A stretch of DNA of 64,000 bases from Dermatophagoides farinae (lineage: Eukaryota; Arthropoda; Arachnida; Sarcoptiformes; Pyroglyphidae): assembly GCF_024713945.1 (NCBI RefSeq), contig NC_134684.1, positions 1,407,001 through 1,471,000 on the forward strand, read 5' to 3'. The translations under genes were made by a program, and so were the position numbers. Every line of letters begins with the position of its first letter. The stretch's first letter is position 1. The notes under the pieces were generated by a model, which was not told the origin of the DNA, searched no databases, and saw only the letters and a program-made list of their open reading frames with translations. This document shows positions 25,632 to 37,302 of this stretch, piece by piece.

Positions 25632-28600
25632 CTATGACACATTAAAAAATTGCTGAGACACGATTTCAAAAATGCGTTTTGATGACAATGACTTTGTTAA
25701 AATATCGGCGAGCTGACATGTGGTTTCAACATATTCAATAGCAGGAGCATCACTACTGTTAAAAATTTCAATTAGTTTTTTGATTTCGATGTCGAATGAT
25801 CGTGACCTCTTCATTGATCCACCACTGAAAATACAAATTGTTGATTGATTATCACACTTTATTCTAATTCTGATGTGATAGCCGATGAAATCAAATATTT
25901 CTTTGATTGGCAAAATTGATCGATAACCATCTAATAAAGCTTTCGATTCAGCTTCACAGCTAGATGTTGCAATCTTCTGTTGTTTTGTACTACGCCAGAA
26001 AAGCGTAGACTGACCACTTTTAACCACAATACCAGTAGTCGAATGACGTGAAGATCCTTGGCCAAAACTTGAATCAGTGAACAAATCAAGATCAGTATCC
26101 AATGGACCCAGTACCAGTTTATAGTTAATCGTTCTCGACAAATAACGGAGCACACATTTACACGCTCTGAATAACGATGCAGTTGGTTTAGACATGAACC
26201 GAGACAACCAATTAACTGCAAAGCAGATATCAGGTCGAGTTCGATTAGCCACATATAAAAGTGATCCAATCAATTTTTGAACTGGTAAGCTGTTATCGAT
26301 TTCTTCGCCATCAATAATTTCATATAAAGTTGTCATGGGACTTAAACAACCCTTGCAATCTGACATGTTGAATTCATCAAGAATTTTCTTAATGTAAGCA
26401 GATTGTGACAATTCAAAATGATCCGGAAATTCCGTAATTGATATACCAAGATAATCACCAACATTCCCAAGATCAGTAATTTCGAATCTACGATCCAATT
26501 CATTAACCAATTTATCAATTTCTGACTCATTTGGTCCAGTAACAATAATATCATCAACGTACAAAAGAAGAACAATATTATCACGTTTAAATAAACATCG
26601 TTCAGATATGCATTTCGTGAAACCAATTTCAATAAGATGATCAGAAATAGTCCGATACCATTCCAGTGGACTTTGTTTCAATCCGTACAACGCCTTTTCC
26701 AATTTCAGTAAACCACCACCCTCAAAACCAGGCGGCGGATGGACATAAACCGGTTCATTCAGACTAGCATTAAGAAAGGCAGTCCGTACATCCAGCTGAC
26801 GAACATTGAAATTGTAAGTTTTAGCCCAACTCAGAACAATATTGGTCAGACTACGATCTGGAGTTGGTGATGCAGTATCCAGATAATCCACACCATAACG
26901 TTGACGATAACCGCAAGCAACCAATCGAGCTTTGTAAGCACCCGATCTCTTGCGAGTGAAAATCCACTTGGTTGGGATTGTTTTCTTTGAATGATCAACT
27001 GGAACTTTGGAGAATACACGATATTTTTGCAGTTGATTGATCTCGGTACGAATTGCATTACGCCATTCATTAGCATCTGGCATTTTCAAAGCCTCAGCAT
27101 AGGAAAGCGGAACAACATAAGAATTGGTGCATTTGTAACCAAAACGAAGAGGAGGAACTCCCCTGTTTTCCCGTGACGATTGACGTGGATGTTGCTGAAT
27201 ATCATGATGATTGTTGGACGATTCTTCAGATTGGAAACTGGACAAATCTTCTTCATCAGGTTCATAATCACTGTCAAATTGATTGTTGTCAACATTTGAT
27301 GATGTTGATGATATATCACTAATCAATGTTTGTTCATTCACAGGAGACACAAAATTATCAATGTTTGTATGTTGATCACTATTATTTAATTCACTATTCA
27401 CAGGATTAGGTCTAGCATAAGCTGTTGAAATGTTCAGATCAGATGATGAAGATTGGACGGATGATGGTTGGAGCGATGAAGATGAAACACAAGAAGAATC
27501 ACAAAAATACATTTCACTCTCAACAAACTTAACATCATTAGTTTCGATGATATCATTATTGGAAGGATCAAGCAACTTATATATGGCTGGTGAGTTGGTA
27601 TAACCAAGAAACATGAGACGTTTGGATGTAGGATCTAATTTGGATTGACGTTTGATTCTGGGCTGATGATGATATGCGACGCAACCAAAATTACGTAGAT
27701 GACCATACGATGGTTTTCTATTGAAGAATTTCTCGAACGGTGAAATATCATCATCACGTATCCAAATATTAACCAGATAAATGGCTGTTGTCATCGTCTC
27801 AACCCAATAATGATGAGGAAGATTGGCTGAGTTAAGCAACGTTCGAACAGTACTAAACACTGTACGATTCATCCGTTCGACAATACCGTTCTGTTCTGGA
27901 GCATAACCCACGGTTGTTTGATGTTCAATACCATTATCAGAACAGAATTGATCGAGACAATTGTTCACGAATTCCCGACCACAATCAGTACGTATTTGAC
28001 GCACCTGACATTTATACCGAGCCTGACGACGTGTGATGAAATCAATAATGGCTTCGGCAGCATCAGATTTGGCTTTCAATGGAATACCAAAACAAAATCG
28101 GGAATGATGATCGACAATCAGCATTCCATATTTATAACCAGTGATCGATGATGTTGGACTCTCCCACAGATCAATATGTAGGAGCTCAAATAGGCCAACG
28201 TGTTTGTATACCATAGGTAATTTATGTGATGATGCAACTGATTTATTTGAGCAACAGTGATCACAATTATCATGCTTGTTGTTCACATCTGGATTTATCT
28301 TGTGAACACGATCCATGATGACTTTACCCGGATGACCAAGGCGATTATGCCAAAGGTTGAAAATACTGTGGGTAGGTTGATTAATGACGGCCCAAAGACC
28401 TGTTGAATCACGAATAGCATTGACAACCAAATCACCCTTGCGGATGGTTACAGATGGAGTAGACGAATCACCGTCAAAATTAATCGAATAGCCATCATCA
28501 AATAATTGTTGAACAGACAGCAGATTGGAATTGAATTTACCATAAGCTACGTTATTCAAACGTATCTTATGTCCACGATTTAGATTGATGACAGAATTTC

Positions 28601-29753
28601 CAATTTCGTTTGTTACAATCGGATTGCCACCAGCAGCTTCAAATTCCAACATTTTAGGCACCGCGTCGATAAGGACAGATTTATCATTAGTGACATGCGA
28701 TGTGCAACCAGAATCGAGAATCCAAATATTACGATTTGTTGATCGTGATGAACACTTTAAAATCACTGATCTTGCTTGTCGACTCACATTGGTGGCGCTA
28801 CTGTTGCTATTGTTGTTGTTATTGTTGCTGCTGTTGTTGCTGTTGCTGTTGTTGCTGTTGTTGCTGTTGTTGTGATTGTTGTTGTGTCTACTGGTCGAAG
28901 CCACTGTTGATCTTGTTCTATGACCTTCATCCCAGTATTTCTGATGACAATCATTGATATTGTGACCATTACGATTACAATATGAGCATTTTGAATTTGA
29001 TGATTGATTCGATGATGATTTCTTTGGTCGTTTCTTACGAAGAACTCTGGCTGATTGTTTTGATGAATCGGTATCATTTCGCTTCGATGTCGATGCCGCT
29101 TTATTCTTCTCATCCTCCTCCATCAACGCATTGATGATATCTTTCATGGTGATTTTATCACGTGATGTTAGACGATCAGCCAATTTGTCGAAGGTGGGTC
29201 GAGGCAATAGCGATATGGTAATCACACACCGGGTAATCTCATTAAGAGAAACCCACTCAGAATCAAGATCTTCAAACCTGGCAGTTAATGTATCAATCCA
29301 CTGACGAAGAGTACCACCGTTATACGTTGTTTTCAACAACGCGGTGAACTTTCGAACAGAGGTAGAGAACGTGTCTTTCTCGAACCGTATCATGTATGAC
29401 CATATGGCAAAAACGGTCTTACAATGCTGTATTAGTTCGATTGTATTATGAGTAAAAGTGAGAATCATCAATCCATAGAATCGACAATATTCACCATACT
29501 CAGGATCTGCCGGTTGAATTTCACGATCGAGAAAGTGAGCTTTTCCACACGCTTTAAAAGCCGATCTCACCGTATTGATCCAAGCTTTCACGTTTTCTCC
29601 GTTATACTTGGACACCTGTCCAAAGACAAACGTTTCCGTTGTTTTCGAATCTGTTTCGGTGGACGTGCGGCTTGATGCCAATGTTGCGATGACCTGAGAC
29701 AACCGGTCCAATACCATTGCTAAATCAGCATCCTTCGTTTTGTTGTTAGACAT
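25632..29753 (-). CDS. Copia-type Gag-Pol polyprotein
   Basis: From the chosen Met at 29753 (MSNNKTKDAD; an in-frame Met lies 18 codons upstream) the protein is 1373 residues with no internal stop. In order: a Gag region; a CCHC zinc knuckle (CSYCNRNGHNINDC) near residue 258; an Asn/Ser-rich run; an aspartic protease with DSG near 348; GAG-pre-integrase (WHNRLGHPG) near 470; integrase with catalytic-type acidic residues near 524 (LHIDLW), 589 (TDCGREF) and 627 (NGIVERMN); reverse transcriptase with YVDD near 1065; RNase H with FTDSSFG near 1226. The stop codon lies 2 bases from the polypurine tract. Frame integrity suggests it could still be functional; expression was not tested. Confidence 0.96.
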   Translation of the reverse strand: MSNNKTKDADLAMVLDRLSQVIATLASSRTSTETDSKTTETFVFGQVSKYNGENVKAWINTVRSAFKACGKAHFLDREIQPADPEYGEYCRFYGLMILTFTHNTIELIQHCKTVFAIWSYMIRFEKDTFSTSVRKFTALLKTTYNGGTLRQWIDTLTARFEDLDSEWVSLNEITRCVITISLLPRPTFDKLADRLTSRDKITMKDIINALMEEDEKNKAASTSKRNDTDSSKQSARVLRKKRPKKSSSNQSSNSKCSYCNRNGHNINDCHQKYWDEGHRTRSTVASTSRHNNNHNNSNNSNNSNSNNSSNNNNNNSNSSATNVSRQARSVILKCSSRSTNRNIWILDSGCTSHVTNDKSVLIDAVPKMLEFEAAGGNPIVTNEIGNSVINLNRGHKIRLNNVAYGKFNSNLLSVQQLFDDGYSINFDGDSSTPSVTIRKGDLVVNAIRDSTGLWAVINQPTHSIFNLWHNRLGHPGKVIMDRVHKINPDVNNKHDNCDHCCSNKSVASSHKLPMVYKHVGLFELLHIDLWESPTSSITGYKYGMLIVDHHSRFCFGIPLKAKSDAAEAIIDFITRRQARYKCQVRQIRTDCGREFVNNCLDQFCSDNGIEHQTTVGYAPEQNGIVERMNRTVFSTVRTLLNSANLPHHYWVETMTTAIYLVNIWIRDDDISPFEKFFNRKPSYGHLRNFGCVAYHHQPRIKRQSKLDPTSKRLMFLGYTNSPAIYKLLDPSNNDIIETNDVKFVESEMYFCDSSCVSSSSLQPSSVQSSSSDLNISTAYARPNPVNSELNNSDQHTNIDNFVSPVNEQTLISDISSTSSNVDNNQFDSDYEPDEEDLSSFQSEESSNNHHDIQQHPRQSSRENRGVPPLRFGYKCTNSYVVPLSYAEALKMPDANEWRNAIRTEINQLQKYRVFSKVPVDHSKKTIPTKWIFTRKRSGAYKARLVACGYRQRYGVDYLDTASPTPDRSLTNIVLSWAKTYNFNVRQLDVRTAFLNASLNEPVYVHPPPGFEGGGLLKLEKALYGLKQSPLEWYRTISDHLIEIGFTKCISERCLFKRDNIVLLLYVDDIIVTGPNESEIDKLVNELDRRFEITDLGNVGDYLGISITEFPDHFELSQSAYIKKILDEFNMSDCKGCLSPMTTLYEIIDGEEIDNSLPVQKLIGSLLYVANRTRPDICFAVNWLSRFMSKPTASLFRACKCVLRYLSRTINYKLVLGPLDTDLDLFTDSSFGQGSSRHSTTGIVVKSGQSTLFWRSTKQQKIATSSCEAESKALLDGYRSILPIKEIFDFIGYHIRIRIKCDNQSTICIFSGGSMKRSRSFDIEIKKLIEIFNSSDAPAIEYVETTCQLADILTKSLSSKRIFEIVSQQFFNVS
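28800..28880 (-). repeat. TTG/CTG triplet repeat inside gag
   Basis: Imperfect (TTG/CTG)n on the plus strand encodes an Asn/Ser run in Gag between the zinc knuckle and the protease. The length is a multiple of three over the coding run, so the frame survives. Confidence 0.85.
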
Positions 29754-29832
29754 TGTTGAAGATGGAAAAACAATGATGATAGAAAAACGAGGGAAAAAAT
29801 AAATCAATAAACAAGAGACGTGTTGATGTTAA

Positions 29833-29855
29833 ATCGAAACCACGCTCTGCTACCA
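29833..29855 (-). promoter_or_regulatory. Primer-binding site complementary to initiator tRNA-Met
   Basis: The plus strand here reads like the 3' end of eukaryotic initiator tRNA-Met: a T-loop-like ATCGAAACC, then CTCTGCTA and the CCA tail. The element RNA would therefore pair with the tRNA over as many as 23 bases. It lies 2 bases inside the 5' LTR. Confidence 0.88.
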
Positions 29856-29857
29856 AT

Positions 29858-30024
29858 TGAAGAGTTTTATTGATATATAAAAAATAACTCCAACTGAACA
29901 AATGAATTACAATCAGTTTAAATACAAAGAAAATGAAAAAATAAACAAACAAGAAAATAATAATAAAATAACCATGACACTACTTGTCATACATAGTCAG
30001 TGTCATAGTCAAGTTTATACAACA
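29858..30024 (-). repeat. 5' LTR of the copia element (167 bp)
   Basis: Matches the 3' LTR throughout except for two one-base indels in A/T runs. It carries the element promoter in element orientation. Confidence 0.96.
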
Positions 30025-30029
30025 GTTCC
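30025..30029. repeat. Target-site duplication, right copy (GTTCC)
   Basis: Matches 25444-25448. Confidence 0.93.
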
Positions 30030-30704
30030 TGTGTCTACAAACACAATTGCAAAATATGTTTTTCAATTTTTGCTTTTGTTAAATTTCATTTTTCATCCTG
30101 TGATTCTGGTTTACTGGTATATACCAAGAGATTTTCGAATGAAAAATGATGCTTGTGTCTAAGAATATAGCTATAGGGAAAAAATTCAATTCAGGAATAG
30201 GAGATTTCTACACAAAAAAAAAAGAAAATCTATCTACCCACAAGCTAGATAATCATCATCATCATCATCATCATTTATCGATCATTAAAAGTAATCATAA
30301 ATGAGATACACGCTATTTTATTTACTTATATTTCACTTAGCTCCATCTTTCTCTTTCCGTCTCTCTCCCAAATACTAAATATTCTATCATCTTAAATTTC
30401 AAATATTAATGATGATGGTGATGATGATGATGATAGATAGATAGATAGATAGAATTCGATTCCCATTCGATATATAGAATATCTTGAAATGAAATAAATT
30501 TGCCAATAGCTACTACTGAGTGTGAAAGAGAGAGACTAACAATAAATTGTTGTTCTTGATTGTGCCAAGTAAACAATTTTTTTCCTCTGTTGTTGTTGTT
30601 GTTGTTATTATTATTGTTGTTGTTCCAAAACGACAAAAGCTATAAGAATTTTTCTTTTTTTTCAAAAGCGAGTATTATTGTTCTGGTGTAATTCTTTGGC
30701 TATT

Positions 30705-30707
<3 letters not shown>

Positions 30708-30769
<62 letters not shown>
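30708..30769. repeat. (CA)n microsatellite, about 62 bp
   Basis: Uninterrupted CA dinucleotides. Confidence 0.95.
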
Positions 30770-30771
<2 letters not shown>

Positions 30772-31990
30772 AACACACATCCAGGTAGTCATGTTTGATT
30801 CCTGGAACAACAAACAACCATTCATAGCATTCATTCAAAACATAACAAATAAAAAAAGGCTCAGAATTTAATGTGAATTGAAAATAAATTACCTTTCAAA
30901 AGCGGATCAAAACAAAGTGGCTTGAAAAATATCCTTTCAATTAACAATAACAACAACAACAACAACGACAGCAACAGCAACAACAACAAGAAAAAGAAGA
31001 AAATTTTGTTCGATCCATGTAAAAAGGATTCTGGTTCAATGTAATAAGAAAAAAAAATTCATCATTTCACAGTGAATTGAAGCTTATGAATAGAATAGAA
31101 TGGAAAAAAAAGAATTTCCATTGCAAAGGCAAACCTACTACTGTTTACTTTTTTTTTCTTTGTGGCACAGTGTATATCTCATACATTCATACCCTCAAAT
31201 ATAATACAAATAACAAAGACATACACACACATACATAGATAGTGTGAAATAAAAAAGTGATGTGATGTATGTTGTGGAACAAACGAAATGAAATGAATTT
31301 CAAATATTCAAATATACATCACACACTATAGATCATGCAAATAATTTGAATGAATTGAAATTTTTTTTTGAATAAAAACGTCAAAGAGATACTATAGAAA
31401 AAGTTGTGTGAAAATGATGATGAAAAGAAAAATGCAAAATAAACATACCACACATATACATACACATGCACAACAAAAAACGCCTACATTGACAAAAATA
31501 TAAAATAAGTTTTGCGAAACATACACACAAAAAAAGAATTCAATTGAAATAATTCTCATAAATCAAACATCTGAACGTGCAAATAAATAAAAATAAAAAT
31601 TACACATCGATTCAATAATCAAACAACCAGAAGAAGAAAAAGATTCGATTCATAGTGATGATGATGATTGGGCAAATTCATAAATGTCGTATCCGATTTT
31701 TTTTATATGCCTAATTATCGAATATTGTATGTTGAACAAAAAAATAAAAAACAAAAAAAAACTTTTTAGCTAATAGCAAAAACTATATATCTGGTCGTCG
31801 ATCGAATGGAAAATAGAAGCAATACATCATCATTAAATAATGATAAAATGTGCAAAAAAAAAACAAATTATGCAAATTAAAGTGGGAAAATGAAAAAAAA
31901 AAATTTTTTCCCTACTGATATACAAAAAACTGATTTCGAATGTTACGTGTATATTTTGGATCATGGATGATGGATTGTCATATTCACTAA

Positions 31991-32038
<48 letters not shown>
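31991..32038. repeat. (CA)n microsatellite, about 48 bp
   Basis: Uninterrupted CA dinucleotides. Confidence 0.95.
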
Positions 32039-32040
<2 letters not shown>

Positions 32041-34599
32041 GCAGAGACATTAAAGTTTTTTTTTCATCATCTATCCGTCAGTCCGGTAATAATGATATTA
32101 ATTTTTTTTTTTTTGATATTAATCTGGAACGACCACCACCACCATCAGCAACAACGGAAAAAAAACGTAGGAACACAAAATAACTTACCATTTCTTCGGT
32201 TATTATCTGTTGTTTACGTTATGTTGTTGGTCATCATCATCATTTTTATTCAGCTAAAAAAAAATAACGTAATTTCTTTTGGGAATTAATATTTGTGCGT
32301 GTGTATGTTTGGCTGGTTGGTTGGATCAAACAAAATTAGCAAAACTGACTGGTATAAATATATAGATGATTCAAATTATCGATTCTTTTTCCCGGGAATT
32401 TATTATTATTATTGGAAGATGAAAACAGAAAAGTTACTAGATTTTCATAAAAAAAAGAAGAAAAGTTTCATTTATTTTGGATATGTTTGTTATGGATTAA
32501 CAAGAGAAAATATTTGGGCGAGAAATAACAACAACAACAACGACGATGACGACGCACCCAAATAAACAAACATGAATCCCAAATGAATTTAAATGATGGA
32601 CAGAACTGAATAAAGAAAAAAAAAGTTTGGTTCATTGAAGAAAAAGAATTCAAAGATTGAAATGCAAACATCATTTGAAATGCATACAAAACATACACAC
32701 ACAACAAAACAACAAAACAACGACACAATGTTTTATCAAGATGAAAATCAAAATAAAAATAAAAAAAAAATTTCGAATCATTCACAATGTGTCAGTGTAT
32801 ATGAAAATAATCGATGACTATCGATATTTGACTCTTTTCGTTCTTGTTCCTCCCCTTTCGTTGCCAAAGTTTTTTTTTTGTTTGTTTGTTGGTTTGTTTG
32901 TTCGATGCTATGGACAAGGTCGATGTTTTTTCTTCATATCGATTAGATACCAACATCAAAAAAAAAAAAAAAAAAAAATTGGGTAAAACTCTTGTTAGCT
33001 CTTGTTCAATGTATGTGTATGGTATGTAATATATTTTTATATTTTGTGTAAAAAACACGAATGTTTTTATATATTACAGTATATATACATTTGATCGATC
33101 GATTGATTGAATCATGCAAGGATTGATTGATTGATGATTTATTGATGATTCAGCAGAGAAAAAAAAAATCTATAGTAGTTTAGCTTTGATCATCAATTTT
33201 TTTTTGTTACATTATTTGAACAACAACAACAACAACAAGGTTATTACCGGTGTATTACAAATACAAAATGTGTCTACTGCTGCTGCTGCTGATGATGATG
33301 ATGATGTGTAGATTCTTCAAATTCCATCGATTTTTTTTTTTACTTTAATGATGATGATGATTAACTATTATTCATAATCAATATCTCCATTGATATAATA
33401 TATTGATGTGTTTATATTCATCGAAACAAAAACTATACACACACACACACATACTACTTTAGAACTATTGAAATTCGTTGTCATTCAACAACAACAACAA
33501 CAATAAAATGGTGTGATGATGATAATGATGGATAAAAATGGATTAAATGTGGCATTTTTTATTTTGTTTGTTTGTCAACAAGAACAAAAAAAAACAAAAA
33601 CAAAAGCAGAAAAAAACAAAAACATACGGCATACTTACATAGCGAAATGATGATTGTTTTATTTTCCAAAATGAAGACAATTCATATATACTATACTATG
33701 TCGTCAATAAGATAATCTTACAAAATTATAGTAAAATGAAGAAATGTTTTTGGATCGATCAAATACGATGATAATGATGATGATGATGAGATCAATAAAA
33801 TGGGCCAAAAAAAAAATGTAATTATTATTACAAAAAGAGGGAAATTGATTTGTTTTTGTTTTTGTTTTTGCATTCCAATTTGATTTATCCACCAACAGCA
33901 ACAACAACAACAAACAGTAAAAACGAAAACAAAATGAATATAGTTTAGTGATTCGAAAAAGGAAATCACACACTCATACATACACACACACATGGGCAAT
34001 ATCCAAAAAAAAACAAAAAAAAAAACAAAAACACAGACCAGGATTCACTGAATTGATTTGATTTGATTTGTAAGTCTGAATTTGAGTCTTGTAAAAAATT
34101 GGCTTCAAAATCCATCATACACACACACACACAATAACAGAACACTTTGGAAAATTCATAAAGGACACAATGGATGAATAGATATAGTTTGAAGGCGAAA
34201 GTTTTCTATTCAAAATGTATTCACATACACTCCCAATATCAAGAAATGATGATTTTTGTTGATTGAACTTGTGTTGTCTGTCTATCTGTGTGTTTGTGTG
34301 TGGACAAAGAAAAAACAAGTTTTTTTTCTTGTTCTGTAAATGAATTCACGCGATGGATAACACGAATGGTGGAAAACGAATAACGAAGAAAAATAATGAC
34401 TAAAATCAAACACATCCAAACGAAACAAGATGTAAAAACCAACTGAAATGGATATGATGCACACACACAGTCAAACAGTCACAGACACAGAGAGAGAGAG
34501 AGGATATCTGATTTTTTTTCTGTGTATGCGTATAAATGATGAATTTTGAATATAAAAAAAAAGAGTGGATGGATGGTACTAATCGTAATCGTCGTAGTT

Positions 34600-34633
<34 letters not shown>

Positions 34634-37302
34634 TAAAAGTGGTGGCGGTCCATCTGAATGTAAGACTGGATTGCACTGTCGCTTCCATTTTTTTTTCGCG
34701 CGAATTTTTTTTTTTAAATTTTATATATAAATACAAAGAAAAAAAAATCAACAACAAGAAACATGGCAGCAAATCGAATCGAATGGCTATTATAATCACC
34801 ATCAGTGGATTTATAGCAAGTTTATTATCATCATTATTATCAATATTCATCTCGATATAATCCATTAATGGCTACTGATTATTTTGTGATGAAATATATC
34901 AATCATTTTTAACCTTTTACATTTTATTGTTGTTTGTTTTATATGTTGGACAATAATAATAATAAAAAAAAATGAAATGAATTGGCTCCATTTATATATA
35001 TATATAATGGTAAGAAAAGTCAGGTTAATTTTATTTCAAATTATTTTATTATTGATTCTAATTTGGTGTGTGTGTGGAGATAATTTCTTTTCTTTTCTTT
35101 TTTTTTATGATCATCATCATATTGCTGATGATTATGATTTTTTTTTTGTTTTGTTTTGTTTTATTATTATTCTTATGTGGCACCTTGTTTTTTTTTCTTC
35201 TTTTGGGCGTTGGCTTGCCATATTGGTTCATCATTATCATCGTGATGATGATCATCATCATCATCTATTTTGCTAATCAGCAGCAAAAAAAAAACAAAAA
35301 AAAAATCCATACATGCATGGATTCCATTTTGCTCATTCAAATGGAACTAATAGATTTCGTAGTGCACCAGAAATTAGTAAAAAAAAAAAAAAAAAAAAAA
35401 CAAACAAACAAAACCAATGGCCATAGTGTGTTCTCATCATTGTTTTAGATTTGCACCACAAAAAAAAATTTGATGACAATAATCATCATCATCATTATGA
35501 TTATGAGGATTATGAGGATAATTAATCGCTGGTAGTGTTTATCATCATCATCATCATCAAATTTGGTAAATAAATGAATGAATGGATGAATGAATCGTTA
35601 TAAACATTTTTCTGGTTAATAAAAAAAACGCAGTTTGTATCACTGAAGATAAATTGAATCACAATGGGTTAATCCGGTTTCAAGGTTTACAATATATTTA
35701 GAGATGTCAAAAAGTTTTTTTTCATTATCATCACATTTATCGGTCAAATGATTTCGTTTTTTTCTGGTTGGTCAGATCTATAGATAAAATCAAAAAGTTT
35801 TAATTTAATTTTTTAGTTTTTTTTTTTTTTTGCTTTCAAAAACTCATCAAATCAAATTCAAATCTAATTGAGTTGAAATAGACATTATAGTCATCATCAT
35901 CATCATCATTTGTTTTAATTTTATCATCAATTTTGGGCCATTTACACACACACCCACACAAGTGAAACATTTTTTTTCAATTTAAAATGACAAATGTAAT
36001 CATTACATTATTAAATAACCGATGTGAACAAAAGATAAATGATGATGATGATGACATTTTTTCGGTTCGATTCAAGAATTTTTTTCCACCGTCGTCAAGA
36101 ATTGTTGTTGTTGTTGTTGTTTTTCTGTAAATTTTAAAACTAAATTTTCTAAATTCGGAATTACGAAAGAAAATTACATTATGATTTGTGTATGTGTCCG
36201 GAGATTGATTTTTATATATTATATTATCATGTGATTGAATTCTGAATGATTCTATAACATTCTATTTCATTCATTCGGTTTTGTTTGTTTTGGTACTAAT
36301 TTTTTGTTTGTTTGTTTGTTTTCATCTACGATATATTCAATATATGATGTGTGTGTGTGTGGGTGGGTGTTTATTGTCAACAAAATTCGTAAATTAAAAT
36401 TATCATTAAAATTTTCAGATATAACAGAAATAATATATAAATAAATCAATCATCATCATCATTACATTCAAAATGTCATTTGAGAGATTGTTCGTGTGTG
36501 TGTATGAAATTCATTTTTTTTCATTTTCCAAAGATTTACATCATGAATCGACAACAAAAAAAAATAATCAGGGTTTTCAAGCGTATATGCAACAACAACA
36601 AAAAAATGTGGGTGTGGGTGTGTGTTTTTTTTGTAGCCAAAATAAGTGACCAAAAAAAAAAACAAAACAAAAAAATAGGGATCATCATTAACGAATGGGA
36701 TAAGAAAAAAAAGGTTCAAAAAATATATAGTTCCTTTTAAATGTCATCAATATATATATAATATAAATATATAATTTATAATGTATATTTAGAGAGAGAG
36801 AAAGATTGTATATTGGATAAATATATCGAATATATTCGTGTATGTGTGTGTGGTTCTTATTTATAATGATCATGATGATGATGATGATGATGATTTGATT
36901 TGAATTACAAAGAGGGCGCGAATCAAATAACAATAATTTTCATTTTCATTTCATTTTTTTTGTTTTGTTTTGTTTTGTTTGAAAACAGAGCTTGGTATAT
37001 AATAATCATGTAATGATTATGAATGATGATAATGATGGGAACAAAATGATACCATGATGATGATGATGATTGAACAAGTAGGAAATGATGATGATTTCTT
37101 CTTCTTCTTCTGAAAAAATTAAGCTTTCTCTTTTTTTTTCTTCTCTTGATTGGTTTGTTTTTTTTTTTTTTTTTGGTTTTTCCAATAACAGAATCGAAGA
37201 ATGAATCGAATTAAATTATTATTGAATTGAATCGATAATTAAACATTTTTCTTGTGGGCGATTGATGTGTAATAATAATAATAATAATGTATAATAATAA
37301 TA

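Larger units (their letters stand above)
25449..30024 (-). mobile_element. Complete Ty1/copia LTR retrotransposon, 4576 bp
   Basis: The element lies on the minus strand between two near-identical LTRs (25449-25617 and 29858-30024) that start TG and end CA. A perfect 5-bp target duplication GTTCC is at 25444-25448 and 30025-30029. Next to the 5' LTR is an initiator-methionine tRNA primer site, and next to the 3' LTR a polypurine tract. One long frame encodes Gag, protease, integrase, reverse transcriptase and RNase H in that order, the copia arrangement (integrase before RT). The frame has no stop or frameshift and the LTRs differ only by two single-base indels, so the insertion looks recent and potentially autonomous. 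It sits in gene-free DNA and interrupts no recognised exon. Confidence 0.97.
30030..37302. other. Repeat-rich gene-free DNA right of the copia element
   Basis: Simple repeats throughout, including a 62-base (CA)n at 30708-30769, (CA)n at 31991-32038, (CGT)n near 34602-34632 and (ATG)n near 36868-36892. Poly(A)/(T) runs are common. Open frames such as 34479-34865 and 35068-35448 are low complexity. The end nearest 37302 should hold the SHOC2 3'UTR; no exact AATAAA was found close to the stop. Confidence 0.5.

Noticed and set aside
25931-29113. Alternative-frame ORFs inside the copia element
   Set aside because: They are shadows of the Gag-Pol frame and carry no domains.
29833-29855. Possible tRNA gene fragment
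   Set aside because: Only the 3' end of initiator tRNA-Met is present and it adjoins the LTR, so it is the retroelement primer site.
34479-35448. Frames at 34479-34865 and 35068-35448
   Set aside because: Composed of Thr, Val, Phe or Ile runs coded by (CGT)n, (ATC)n and poly(T); no family similarity.
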